DNA of 64,000 bases from Zunongwangia sp. ESRF-bin46 (GTDB taxonomy: Bacteria > Bacteroidota > Bacteroidia > Flavobacteriales > Flavobacteriaceae). The notes under the pieces were generated by a model, which had not been told where the DNA came from, did no database searches, and saw only the letters and a list, made by a program, of their open reading frames with translations. Made by a program: the position numbers and the translations under genes. Below, piece after piece: positions 42,094 to 50,718 of the stretch; positions within the stretch are counted from its first letter, which is position 1; each line of letters opens with the position of its first letter. Location of the stretch: the NCBI GenBank assembly GCA_002631855.1, contig NTLF01000019.1:286292-350291 (forward strand), read 5' to 3'.

Positions 42094-43143
42094 CTAGTTT
42101 TTTAACGATTTCATATCGATTACAAACCGGTATTTTACATCAGAGTTTACTACTCGTTCATAAGCATCGTTGATATTTTGAATATCAATCATTTCTACAT
42201 CGCAAGTAATGTTGTGCTCACCACAGAAATCTAACATTTCTTGGGTTTCTTTTATTCCGCCAATTACAGATCCTGCAACGCTTTTTCTACCTATAATCAA
42301 GCCTCCACCGTGAATTGGGTCTAACGGTTCAATTGCTCCCACCATCACCATAGTTGCATCTCTTTTTAACAAGGCGATATAAGGATTGGTATCGTGCCCA
42401 ACCGGTACGGTATTCAGTAGAAAATCGAACGAGTTGGCATGCTCTTCCATTTGTTTTTCATCTTTCGAAATCAAAACGGAATCAGCTCCCAAGCTTTTAG
42501 CATCATCGCTTTTAGAGGGTGATGTAGTAATCATCACTACGTGAGCTCCCATAGCGCTAGCAAATTTTACGCCCATATGGCCTAAACCTCCTAAACCAAT
42601 TACACCTACTTTATCACCTTTTTTCACATTCCAGTGTTGCAATGGCGACCAAGTGGTTATTCCTGCACATAATAAAGGTGCGGTTGCTTTAATGTCGATA
42701 TTTTCAGGAATGGAAAGTACAAATTCTTTATCCACTATTATTTTTTCAGAATAACCTCCAAAGGTATGACCGCCCAAATGCTCGTCTTTACCATCATAAG
42801 TCATCACAGCTCCATTTTCGCAGTATTGTTCTAATCCTTCTTTACAAGAGTCACATGTTTGGCAAGAGTCTACCATACACCCTACTCCTACTAAATCGCC
42901 TTCTTTAAAGTTTTTAACTTGATCACCTACTTTTAATACGCGGCCTACGATTTCGTGCCCAGGAACAACGGGGTATTTGGCTCCGCCCCAATCGTCATTT
43001 ACCGTATGGATATCACTATGGCAAACACCACAGTATAAAATATCGATTTCAACATCGGTCGGTTTTACATCTCGCCTTTCAATATCTAAAGGTTTTAGAT
43101 TTTCTTTTTCAGCGTATGCTGCATATGCTTTTACTTCACTCAT
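42094..43143 (-). CDS. Zinc-dependent NAD(P) alcohol dehydrogenase
   Basis: The 349-residue protein belongs to the cinnamyl-alcohol/YahK type. CGVCHSDIHTVN holds the catalytic-zinc Cys, GHEIVGRVLKVGD the catalytic His, and CQTCDSCKEGLEQYC the four Cys of the structural zinc. GVIGLGGLGHMGVKFASAMGAHV is the nucleotide-binding part. Family members reduce aldehydes with NADPH in the cytoplasm. The specific substrate is not known. The gene is alone, convergent with lptB and divergent in layout from pssA on the far side. Confidence 0.92.
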   Translation of the reverse strand: MSEVKAYAAYAEKENLKPLDIERRDVKPTDVEIDILYCGVCHSDIHTVNDDWGGAKYPVVPGHEIVGRVLKVGDQVKNFKEGDLVGVGCMVDSCQTCDSCKEGLEQYCENGAVMTYDGKDEHLGGHTFGGYSEKIIVDKEFVLSIPENIDIKATAPLLCAGITTWSPLQHWNVKKGDKVGVIGLGGLGHMGVKFASAMGAHVVMITTSPSKSDDAKSLGADSVLISKDEKQMEEHANSFDFLLNTVPVGHDTNPYIALLKRDATMVMVGAIEPLDPIHGGGLIIGRKSVAGSVIGGIKETQEMLDFCGEHNITCDVEMIDIQNINDAYERVVNSDVKYRFVIDMKSLKN

Positions 43144-43270
43144 AGTATTTTTCTTTTATTTTGAAACAAAATACTAAAACCCCTATGGAAATACACCCTT
43201 TTAAAAGTGTTTAACCTAAGTTTATCATATAGCGATTTATAAATAATATTTCCGAAGAAAGAAGGGCTAA

Positions 43271-44011
43271 TTATTTATTGTTAGATAAAAGAGAGAGTAT
43301 AATATAGATTCCGATAATAACAGGAATGGCTATAAATTTTAAAACTAATACGGTGATTAAGCAAATTGCAATAAAAACATAACGTAACAAATTGCTCTTA
43401 ACATCCCATGTTTTAAACTTCAGCGCAAATAACGGGATTTCTGCATTTAAAAGAACACAACTAAATAATGTTAGCCCAATTAAAACCCATGGATTTAAAA
43501 TAACCGCCTCTACTCCTTCAAAATATTGAAAGTGCAGTATAAGCGGTAGACTTAAAATCAATAAAGCATTTGCCGGGGTAGGAAGACCTATAAAACTGCT
43601 GGTCTGCCGGGTATCAACATTAAACTTTGCCAAACGATACGCTGAAGCCACTACAATGAGCAACCCAATAAAAGGTATGTAGCTGTACAAACCTGCATTC
43701 CAGCTATCCTCAGCAAATATATCTGTAATTATTAGCGAATAACCCAACGTGGCTTCTGATAATAATTGAACCATTACAATTGCTGGTGCTAATCCGCTTG
43801 TAATCATATCAGCCAATGAATCCAGTTCTAACCCTACATCACTTTGTGCATTGAAAACACGCGCTGCAAGTCCATCGAAGAAATCGAAGAAGATTCCGAA
43901 GAACACAAAAAACGAAGCGGTTATCAAATCGCCCGAAACGGCAAAAAGCACGGCAACACTTCCGCAGAGTAAATTTAACGATGTAATGATGTTTGGTATC
44001 TGTTTTATCAT
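43271..44011 (-). CDS. pssA: CDP-diacylglycerol-serine O-phosphatidyltransferase
   Basis: PssA makes phosphatidylserine from CDP-diacylglycerol and serine in the inner membrane, the precursor of phosphatidylethanolamine. The 246-residue protein has several membrane segments and the CDP-alcohol phosphotransferase motif: Asp46-Gly47, Ala50-Arg51, Gly60, Asp64 and Asp68 (DGLAARVFNAQSDVGLELDSLAD in part). The start at 44011 (MIKQIPNIITSLNLLCG) is the usual one; ten codons upstream are not family-like. A psd gene was not seen here. Confidence 0.93.
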   Translation of the reverse strand: MIKQIPNIITSLNLLCGSVAVLFAVSGDLITASFFVFFGIFFDFFDGLAARVFNAQSDVGLELDSLADMITSGLAPAIVMVQLLSEATLGYSLIITDIFAEDSWNAGLYSYIPFIGLLIVVASAYRLAKFNVDTRQTSSFIGLPTPANALLILSLPLILHFQYFEGVEAVILNPWVLIGLTLFSCVLLNAEIPLFALKFKTWDVKSNLLRYVFIAICLITVLVLKFIAIPVIIGIYIILSLLSNNK

Positions 44012-44137
44012 ATTATGCGTGTCTGTTTGTAAAAATAGCAAAGTATTTTCGTCTAACCGTATATATGTACAATATGTAGCTAAAATTATAGTTTACTATT
44101 GTGTAAAATTGTAGGATATTTGCGCAAAATTAAAAGC

Positions 44138-45205
44138 TTGAAGAAGAAATTATTTTTACTTTTTTTATTAATTGGTTTAGCTGCTCAATCACAAACCACT
44201 AGGAAATACTCGAATGAGTTTATGAATATTGGTGTTGATGCTGCGGCTTTTGGTATGGCCAATGCCGTTACAGCCTCCACAGCTGATGTTAATTCTGGAT
44301 ATTGGAACCCTGCAGGTCTAGTGGCATTAGAAGATAATCAACTATCCTTGATGCACGCTTCCTATTTTGCCAATATTGCCAATTACGATTATGGTGCTTT
44401 TGCCATGCCGCTTGATGACCGAAGCGTTGTAGCCCTATCGGTTATTCGTTTTGGAGTAGATGATATTTTAAACACGACGCAATTAATTGACGATCAAGGA
44501 AACATTGATTACAACCGTATTAGTCTATTTTCTACGGCAGATTACGGTGTTACCTTTTCATATGCTCGAGCCTTACCGTTAGATGGCTTGAACGTTGGGG
44601 TGAATGCGAAAGTGATTAGAAGAATCATTGGTGATTTTGCTTCCTCTTGGGGCTTTGGTTTTGATGCCGGACTTCAATTTAATACAGGAGATTGGAAGTT
44701 TGGTTTAATGGCCCGCGACATTACTACCACGTTCAATGCTTGGAGTATTGATGAAGATGAATTTGAAACCATACAAGGCGCTGTGGAAGGGCAGAACCAA
44801 GAATTACCTGAAACTACTGAAATCACCATCCCTAAACTACAGCTAGGAGTTTCTAGAAAGTTTGTATTTCATTATGATTTTTCACTCCTAGCCGAAGTAG
44901 ATTTTAATTTCCGTTTTGCCCAAACCAATGATATTTTTTCTACTTCATTCACCAGTATGACACCCGCTGCCGGACTTGAGTTTGGTTATATCGATTTAGT
45001 ATTTGTACGTGCAGGTGTGGGTAATTTCCAGAATATTCAACAATTGGACGGAAGTGATTCCGTAGGTTTTCAGCCCAATATTGGCGTAGGTTTTAAATAC
45101 AAAGGCATTCAAGTGGATTATGCCCTGACAGATATTGGTGACCAAAGTGCCGCCCTGTACTCTAATGTCTTTTCATTGAAATTAGATTGGAGCGTTTTTA
45201 GATAA
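44138..45205 (+). CDS. PorV/PorQ family outer-membrane protein (T9SS-associated type)
   Basis: The 355-residue protein starts best at TTG 44138, giving the signal LKKKLFLLFLLIGLAAQSQ; the frame has no ATG there. The mature part begins YSNEFMNIGVDAAAFGMANAVTA and has SGYWNPAGLVALEDNQLSLMHASYFANIANYDYGAFAMP (in part), the pattern of the PorV/PorQ family (FadL-like barrel). PorV helps the type IX secretion system attach cargo to the surface. The family also has members of other function, so this is a class call. Other T9SS genes are not in the window. Confidence 0.82.
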   Translation: MKKKLFLLFLLIGLAAQSQTTRKYSNEFMNIGVDAAAFGMANAVTASTADVNSGYWNPAGLVALEDNQLSLMHASYFANIANYDYGAFAMPLDDRSVVALSVIRFGVDDILNTTQLIDDQGNIDYNRISLFSTADYGVTFSYARALPLDGLNVGVNAKVIRRIIGDFASSWGFGFDAGLQFNTGDWKFGLMARDITTTFNAWSIDEDEFETIQGAVEGQNQELPETTEITIPKLQLGVSRKFVFHYDFSLLAEVDFNFRFAQTNDIFSTSFTSMTPAAGLEFGYIDLVFVRAGVGNFQNIQQLDGSDSVGFQPNIGVGFKYKGIQVDYALTDIGDQSAALYSNVFSLKLDWSVFR

Positions 45206-45253
45206 TTTACTGTTTCTTATTTCTGAAATTTTCCGAAGTATATAAAGAAAGCT

Positions 45254-45261
45254 TATTTTTG
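45254..45261 (+). promoter_or_regulatory. -7 element (TATTTTTG) before the DUF4105 gene
   Basis: TATTTTTG matches TAnnTTTG and predicts a transcript start near 45268, which supports translation from upstream of the first ATG-type start. The TTG element is unclear. Confidence 0.5.
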
Positions 45262-45287
45262 AAATAGTCATTTAAAAATCTACTGTT

Positions 45288-46496
45288 CTGAACACAAAAC
45301 TTTTCTTTTCCAAACCATTATATTTCTTTGCAATTTTACTATTCTTTTTTCTGAATACTACAGTAAAAGCGCAATATACATCGCTTTCTGAAAGTGCCGA
45401 AGTAAGTATTTTAACCATTGGTCCTGGCGATCAGTTGTACGATAAGTTTGGGCATAGTGCACTGCGAGTTCAAGATGAAGGGAATGGTTTTGATGTTGTA
45501 TATAATTATGGTGTATATGACTTTAACACCCCTAATTTTTATACCAAATTTGCGCAAGGTAAGCTGTTATATCAACTTGATGTACGAGGATATGAGCCTT
45601 TTTATAATAGCTACGTAGCACAAAATCGATGGGTAAAACAGCAAACCTTAAACCTAACCTATTCTGAAAAACAAGCTGTGTTTAATTTTCTTCAGAACAA
45701 CGCCAAACCCGAAAACCGAAAGTACAAATATGACTTTTTCTATGACAATTGCGCTACGAAAATTCGTGATGTCCTGAAAGAAGTGTTGGGTGATGGATTG
45801 CAATACAACGATGATTTTGTGGAAGAAGACTATACGTTCCGTGAACTTATTCAGAAAAACCTACATTGGAACACTTGGGGAAGTTTAGGGATTGACGTAG
45901 CGTTGGGAGCCGTAATCGATAAACAAGCCACTGCGTGGGAATATCAATTTTTACCCGACTATATTTACAAAGCTGCTGAAACAGCTGTTATTACACGTAA
46001 TGGAAGCAAAGAAAAGTTAGTACGAAACACAACTACCCTATTTGAAAATAATCCATCAGAGGACAGGCCTTTCTTCTTTACCAGCCCGTTGTTTATTTTT
46101 GGATTGCTTGGGTTATTAATTTTATTTATTACTTATAAAGATCGCAAAAACAATACCCGAAACCGTTTGATGGATGCGATTATCTTTTTTACCACTGGGT
46201 TAATTGGTATATTTCTATTATTACTTTGGGTAGCAACTGACCATACCGCTACAGCCAATAATTATAATTTACTTTGGGCATTCCCTCTAAGCTTGTTTCT
46301 TATAGGGGTTATTGTTAAGCAGTTCCCAAAACAATGGATACATAAATACCTTTTCTTTTTAATAGTACTATTAGGTTTATTGACTGTCCATTGGATTTCA
46401 GGAGTACAGGTTTTTGCAACAGCATTAATTCCTTTGTTGGTTGCTTTGGCTATTCGGTATATTTTCTTGATTGGGTATTTGAAGAAGGAAGTCTAA
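45288..46496 (+). CDS. DUF4105 membrane protein with a probable CTG start
   Basis: The frame is open from a stop at 45273-45275. Its only plausible starts upstream of the domain are CTG at 45288 and weaker codons, and CTG gives a signal peptide (LNTKLFFSKPLYFFAILLFFFLNTTVKAQ in part). The domain then reads SILTIGPGDQLYDKFGHSALRVQD, with the Cys and His region DFFYDNCATKIRD, as in DUF4105, often compared to papain-like amidases. Five membrane segments follow (from about residue 265). A start at TTG 45435 would remove both signal and the GPGD motif. The substrate is unknown. 402 residues in total. Confidence 0.75.
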   Translation: MNTKLFFSKPLYFFAILLFFFLNTTVKAQYTSLSESAEVSILTIGPGDQLYDKFGHSALRVQDEGNGFDVVYNYGVYDFNTPNFYTKFAQGKLLYQLDVRGYEPFYNSYVAQNRWVKQQTLNLTYSEKQAVFNFLQNNAKPENRKYKYDFFYDNCATKIRDVLKEVLGDGLQYNDDFVEEDYTFRELIQKNLHWNTWGSLGIDVALGAVIDKQATAWEYQFLPDYIYKAAETAVITRNGSKEKLVRNTTTLFENNPSEDRPFFFTSPLFIFGLLGLLILFITYKDRKNNTRNRLMDAIIFFTTGLIGIFLLLLWVATDHTATANNYNLLWAFPLSLFLIGVIVKQFPKQWIHKYLFFLIVLLGLLTVHWISGVQVFATALIPLLVALAIRYIFLIGYLKKEV

Positions 46497-46584
46497 CCCT
46501 TTGATATCGTTCAGGATTCAAAAAATAATATTTCTATTCTTGAATTGAATATGCTCATTGCATTACTGTCAATTAAATACTAAA

Positions 46585-47970
46585 CTATTGCCCTCTGAAA
46601 AAGATAATAGTACTTAAGGTTTTCAATATAATTTTACTATCCAAGAAAAAGCTTCGATGTTTAATGTAATATAGGTCGTATTGCAGTTTTTCCATGATAT
46701 CCTCTTGCGTCATTCCGTATTTGGCGTTTACCTGTGCCCAACCCGTAACTCCAGGTTTTACAAGATGGCGTATCTCGTAAAATGGTATTTTTTTAGAAAG
46801 GGTTTCCACAAAAACAGGACGTTCGGGCCTTGGACCAATCAAACTCATATCCCCTTTAATAACGTTGATAAATTGTGGTATTTCATCGATTCTTGTTCGT
46901 CTTAAAAAACGACCAAAAGTTGTAACCCTTGTATCCTTTTTTTCGGCGTAACGAGCCCCGTCTTTCTCAGCATCGATAACCATGCTCCGTAATTTGTATA
47001 TTTTAAAGTTTTCTCCATTTTTACCAACCCGTACTTGTTTGTAAAACAAAGGCCCTCTGTTTCCCAGTAAATTTCCAATAATAATACAAGGGGAAATTAA
47101 AATACCGAACAAGAGGCCTACAATAGAAAGAACTAGGTCCATTAAACGATGAAAGAAAAGATATAGCTTGTTTTGGTTACTTCGACTAAAGGGAAAATAC
47201 CTATAAAAATCTTCAGCTATAAATTGTATGGGCACTTTACGGGTCAACTCTTCATACACTTGGGTATATTCTTTAATGGGCACCCCTTTTTCCAATAATG
47301 CTATTAATTTATTGTTTAACAAAACCGTCATTTCTTCGGTTTTTGAAAGCGCCACAACAATTTCTGAAATGGTATATTTCTCTATCGTTTCTGAAATTGA
47401 AAGCGTGTCAAATTCAACCAACGTATCGGTTATGATTTTTTTGGTTCCTGTATTAATATATCCAATCGCTCTGTAATTGGGATCTGATTTTTCTAAGGAA
47501 TTTGCCACCCATTCTATATCTTCAGAATTACCTATTAACAATACGCGTTTAAAAAACCTTGGTGCTGAAATAAAAGTTATGTAAGCATACCGCCAAACAA
47601 ACAAGGCAAGGTTAACCGCCAAATAAAAATAAACAATCTGTAAGCGGTTTTCAGGTAACGTTGGGGTGTAGAAAGGGGTTAATAAATAAAACAAAACGGT
47701 TACTGAAGACGTAAGTATAATGTTTTGTACCACAACTTCTAACTTACTTGCTTTTTGCAGGTTGTATAGTTCAAAAATAGTAGCAAAAACAGTTAAGTAA
47801 AGGGCGAGCACTATAGACCACACCCAATGCTCAGAGTTTATTTTAAAGTAATCAAAATTAAACACCTGCCCTATACCATAAAGCAATAGGAGCACACTTA
47901 TAATATCGAAAATACGCAACAGGATTTTTCGTTCCGAAATTTCAAAGTGGATGTTCCCTTTTTGGGTCAT
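46585..47970 (-). CDS. Exopolysaccharide initiating sugar-phosphate transferase
   Basis: The 461-residue protein is of the WcaJ/CpsE type. It has four to five membrane segments and a CoA-binding-like region before a catalytic bacterial-sugar-transferase domain from about residue 270: FYKQVRVGKNGENFKIYKLRSMV, DTRVTTFGRFLRRTRIDEIPQFINVIKGDMSLIGPRPERP and LVKPGVTGWAQVNAKYG (in part). It transfers a sugar phosphate from a UDP-sugar to undecaprenyl phosphate, starting the repeat unit. It is the last gene of the locus on the minus strand. The sugar is not known. Confidence 0.92.
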   Translation of the reverse strand: MTQKGNIHFEISERKILLRIFDIISVLLLLYGIGQVFNFDYFKINSEHWVWSIVLALYLTVFATIFELYNLQKASKLEVVVQNIILTSSVTVLFYLLTPFYTPTLPENRLQIVYFYLAVNLALFVWRYAYITFISAPRFFKRVLLIGNSEDIEWVANSLEKSDPNYRAIGYINTGTKKIITDTLVEFDTLSISETIEKYTISEIVVALSKTEEMTVLLNNKLIALLEKGVPIKEYTQVYEELTRKVPIQFIAEDFYRYFPFSRSNQNKLYLFFHRLMDLVLSIVGLLFGILISPCIIIGNLLGNRGPLFYKQVRVGKNGENFKIYKLRSMVIDAEKDGARYAEKKDTRVTTFGRFLRRTRIDEIPQFINVIKGDMSLIGPRPERPVFVETLSKKIPFYEIRHLVKPGVTGWAQVNAKYGMTQEDIMEKLQYDLYYIKHRSFFLDSKIILKTLSTIIFFRGQ

Positions 47971-48004
47971 AAGTTGGTTATTGGTATGGTAAATGTAGAA
48001 AAAA

Positions 48005-49021
48005 TTAGGAGTTTAAGAGTACATTCCATTTTTCTTTCACTACGTTCCAGTCAAAGTTTTCAACTTTTTTTCTTGCGCTTAAAGCCATTTCCTTATAATC
48101 CACATCATTATTAAGTATTTTCTCAATTTTTATTGAAAATAATTCCGCATTATCTGGTGGTACTAAAAGGCCGTCCAGTCCATCAGTAATTAAAAAGGGG
48201 ACGCCCCCAACATTCGTTGATATTACTGGCAGTCCTAAAGCCATAGCCTCGATAACACTTACGGGAGTATTGTCTACATTAGTAGTATTTATAAAAATAT
48301 CATACTTTTTAGAATTTTTTACCCATTCTTTTTTTGTTAATCCACCAGTAAAAATAACTGGTAAATTATGCTTATCTACATAGCTTTTACATTTTTTAAA
48401 AGAGTCGTCTTTTTCGGGGCCAATCATACAAAGTTCGGCTTTTCCATAGCCTTTACTCAATAAGTTTTCCAATATGTATATCGCAAGCATAGGGTTATAT
48501 ATTTCAGCAAAAGATCGTACCCAAAGTAGTTTAGGCTGTATGTTGTTCCGAAGCAAAAAAGGATAGTTATTTATTTCAATGGTATTGGGAATATAAGTTA
48601 GATTAGTATAACCTTCATTTTTAAAAGCTTCCAATAGATAGTGGGAAGGTGCTACATTAGTCTTTGCTTTTCCAAATAGTTTTTTACTTTGCTTTTTACT
48701 TTTTTGTAAACGGGAAGGGAGGTTTCCACCATGTAAAATAGGAATATAGGGTATTTTAAAAAACCTACATATGTTAGCGACGGCTACAGCATACTGAAAG
48801 TTTAATGTGCTATAAGTATCTATCAATACAACATCTGCCCATTTTCGATTTTTTAAAACGGTCATTATCATATCTAACATCCGCAAGGGTTTACTCTGAA
48901 CGGTAGAGGCTGTATTTACAGCAAACCCTTCTTCTTGTAGTTTATTAGCCAAGCTTTCAATAGTACTAAGGGTATTCCCCTTTGTAGATAGCTTATTTCC
49001 TATGTAAAGTATTTTTTTCAA
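48005..49021 (-). CDS. GT4 family glycosyltransferase
   Basis: The 338-residue protein has a GT-B fold. The C-terminal half holds DNTPVSVIEAMALGLPVISTNVGGVPFLITDGLDGLLVPPDN, the family EX7E-type motif (EAMALGLPVISTN) that binds the nucleotide sugar. The N-terminal part shows ILYIGNKLSTKGNTLSTIESLA. It adds one sugar to the repeat unit on the cytoplasmic side. It lies 5 bases after the GNAT gene, so they are co-transcribed. Donor and acceptor are unknown. Confidence 0.9.
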   Translation of the reverse strand: MKKILYIGNKLSTKGNTLSTIESLANKLQEEGFAVNTASTVQSKPLRMLDMIMTVLKNRKWADVVLIDTYSTLNFQYAVAVANICRFFKIPYIPILHGGNLPSRLQKSKKQSKKLFGKAKTNVAPSHYLLEAFKNEGYTNLTYIPNTIEINNYPFLLRNNIQPKLLWVRSFAEIYNPMLAIYILENLLSKGYGKAELCMIGPEKDDSFKKCKSYVDKHNLPVIFTGGLTKKEWVKNSKKYDIFINTTNVDNTPVSVIEAMALGLPVISTNVGGVPFLITDGLDGLLVPPDNAELFSIKIEKILNNDVDYKEMALSARKKVENFDWNVVKEKWNVLLNS

Positions 49022-49026
49022 AACTT

Positions 49027-49851
49027 TTAATATGCATCAAAATCGATCAGTTCAAACAAAATATCTTCTTTTTCTATTTTTGGAATAGACTCATTCAAAT
49101 TTTTGAATATTAAATTTAAAGGAGAAGGTCTCATCCTTTGTGGCATAACGATAAAAGCCCCAGTAGTTTTTAGGTTATTTGCTAGTCCAATCCAAAGTTT
49201 TATTGATGATGATTTTTTTACCGGTTTATCTTTTTGTTTATAATCGTGATACACTAGCGCATTTATAAGCATTTTATCAGTTTTGCAATATATATTATTG
49301 CCATTAAATTTATACTCCATATGTGGGTTAGACAGTCTCCATTTTAAAGTGTTTTCGGTCCAAACGGGCTTAATGGGATATTTTATTTCCTTATTGTACT
49401 GAATATTTCCCACCCCAAACTTAACATTTAAGGGAGCCACCAAATAAAATCCCAACTTTTTTATAAATCCATGGCTGCTATTTTGATTGGCCACACCTAT
49501 TACAAATTCATATCCGAGGCTTTTTGCTTCTTTGTAGGTTGCAGTGGCAAGTTTTGTAAAAAGCCCTTTCCCCCTATGGTCTTTATGGGTTGCGGTATTT
49601 AACGATAAAAGTCCCTTTTTTTGCTGTCCATGGATTGCATAACTTACAGGAATGGTAACATAATGACCTGCCAATTTACCATCATAAAAAGCATCATACC
49701 CAACTACTTCCCCCAATGGATTTTTTCCGTATTGCCATAGAAGGTACTCTTCAGTAAATTTATCTGTTCCTGAAAAAACTTCACTTAACAGCTTGGAGTA
49801 TAATTTAATATTCTCAATAGAACTATTTGACTTCTCTAATTTATAATTCAT
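49027..49851 (-). CDS. GNAT family acyltransferase
   Basis: The 274-residue protein contains one GNAT domain: LSLNTATHKDHRGKGLFTKLATATYKEAKSLGYEFVIGVANQNSSHGFIKKLGF (in part), with the acetyl-CoA loop Arg-Gly-Lys-Gly. It probably acetylates an amino sugar or a protein on the cytoplasmic side. It overlaps the deacetylase gene by 4 bases and precedes the GT4 gene by 5. The C-terminal 90 residues lack obvious motifs. The substrate is unknown. Confidence 0.8.
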   Translation of the reverse strand: MNYKLEKSNSSIENIKLYSKLLSEVFSGTDKFTEEYLLWQYGKNPLGEVVGYDAFYDGKLAGHYVTIPVSYAIHGQQKKGLLSLNTATHKDHRGKGLFTKLATATYKEAKSLGYEFVIGVANQNSSHGFIKKLGFYLVAPLNVKFGVGNIQYNKEIKYPIKPVWTENTLKWRLSNPHMEYKFNGNNIYCKTDKMLINALVYHDYKQKDKPVKKSSSIKLWIGLANNLKTTGAFIVMPQRMRPSPLNLIFKNLNESIPKIEKEDILFELIDFDAY

Positions 49852-50693
49852 TTAATATAATTTTCAACATACTCCCTGTATGTTATTATTTTAAAATCCG
49901 TTTGCTTTTTTAAGGTATCGAGCCTTTTAAAAACATTTTTACGGTTATTCCGCATCAAAAAATTATAAAAATGGCTGTTGTTGATTTCCGGGTGCATGAA
50001 TTTTTCTTGATCTGTATCTACATCATACGGATGAAAGTAGCTAAGCAACGGTTTCTCTTTATTAAAATATTCATTGAACCCCTTTTTAATGAAAATCATG
50101 GGTAGGTTTCTGAAATAAACCCCACCTGAAAAGGCGATTTCCATAACATTATAATTTTTTACCGTCATAGGAAGTTCTATAACCCCACTTTCTGTTTGTT
50201 TTATTTCCTGCCCATGTGTTTTCCAGCCGTAGAAAGGGTTTTTTGCAGGGTATACAGAGCTTGAGTATACAAAGTCCATTTCATTTAAAACGTCATAAGC
50301 CCACGATGTATTTTGGGTCAAGGAAAAGTAAGGCGCCCTAAAACCACTTATTTGTTTAGACCCTGCCTTCATTAAGCTATCAATATTCTGGTGTAAGTCT
50401 TTTTTAAATTCTGATTTTGACATTTTATCCAACGCCGTATGAGTATTTGTATGGCAGGCAATTTCATGCCCCTCATCAACAATCGATTTTATTAAGGATG
50501 GATATGTTCTCGCTATGTCACCTACGGTAAAAAAAGTACACGTAAAATCATGTTTATTTAACCATTCTAGGTATTTAAATGTATTTTCAGGAACTCGCTC
50601 TTTATAGGCACTACCATCCTTCATCCTAAACCTGATATCTTCAAGGTCGATACTGAATAAAAATATCCTACTTGGGTTATCGCTTATATTCAT
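49848..50693 (-). CDS. Polysaccharide deacetylase
   Basis: The 281-residue NodB-type protein shows FLFSIDLEDIRFRM (first catalytic Asp region), GHEIACHTNTHTALDKMS with the metal-binding His residues, SGFRAPYFS (Arg and Pro motif) and the late SYFHPYDVD. These are the order and motifs of the family. It removes N-acetyl groups from the growing or lipid-linked sugar; the location is probably cytoplasmic because no signal is seen. The start at 50693 (MNISDNPSR) is preferred to the in-frame ATG two codons upstream. It overlaps the GNAT gene by 4 bases. Confidence 0.85.
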   Translation of the reverse strand: MNISDNPSRIFLFSIDLEDIRFRMKDGSAYKERVPENTFKYLEWLNKHDFTCTFFTVGDIARTYPSLIKSIVDEGHEIACHTNTHTALDKMSKSEFKKDLHQNIDSLMKAGSKQISGFRAPYFSLTQNTSWAYDVLNEMDFVYSSSVYPAKNPFYGWKTHGQEIKQTESGVIELPMTVKNYNVMEIAFSGGVYFRNLPMIFIKKGFNEYFNKEKPLLSYFHPYDVDTDQEKFMHPEINNSHFYNFLMRNNRKNVFKRLDTLKKQTDFKIITYREYVENYIK

Positions 50694-50718
50694 GATCATT
50701 TATTAAAATTGGGACAAC

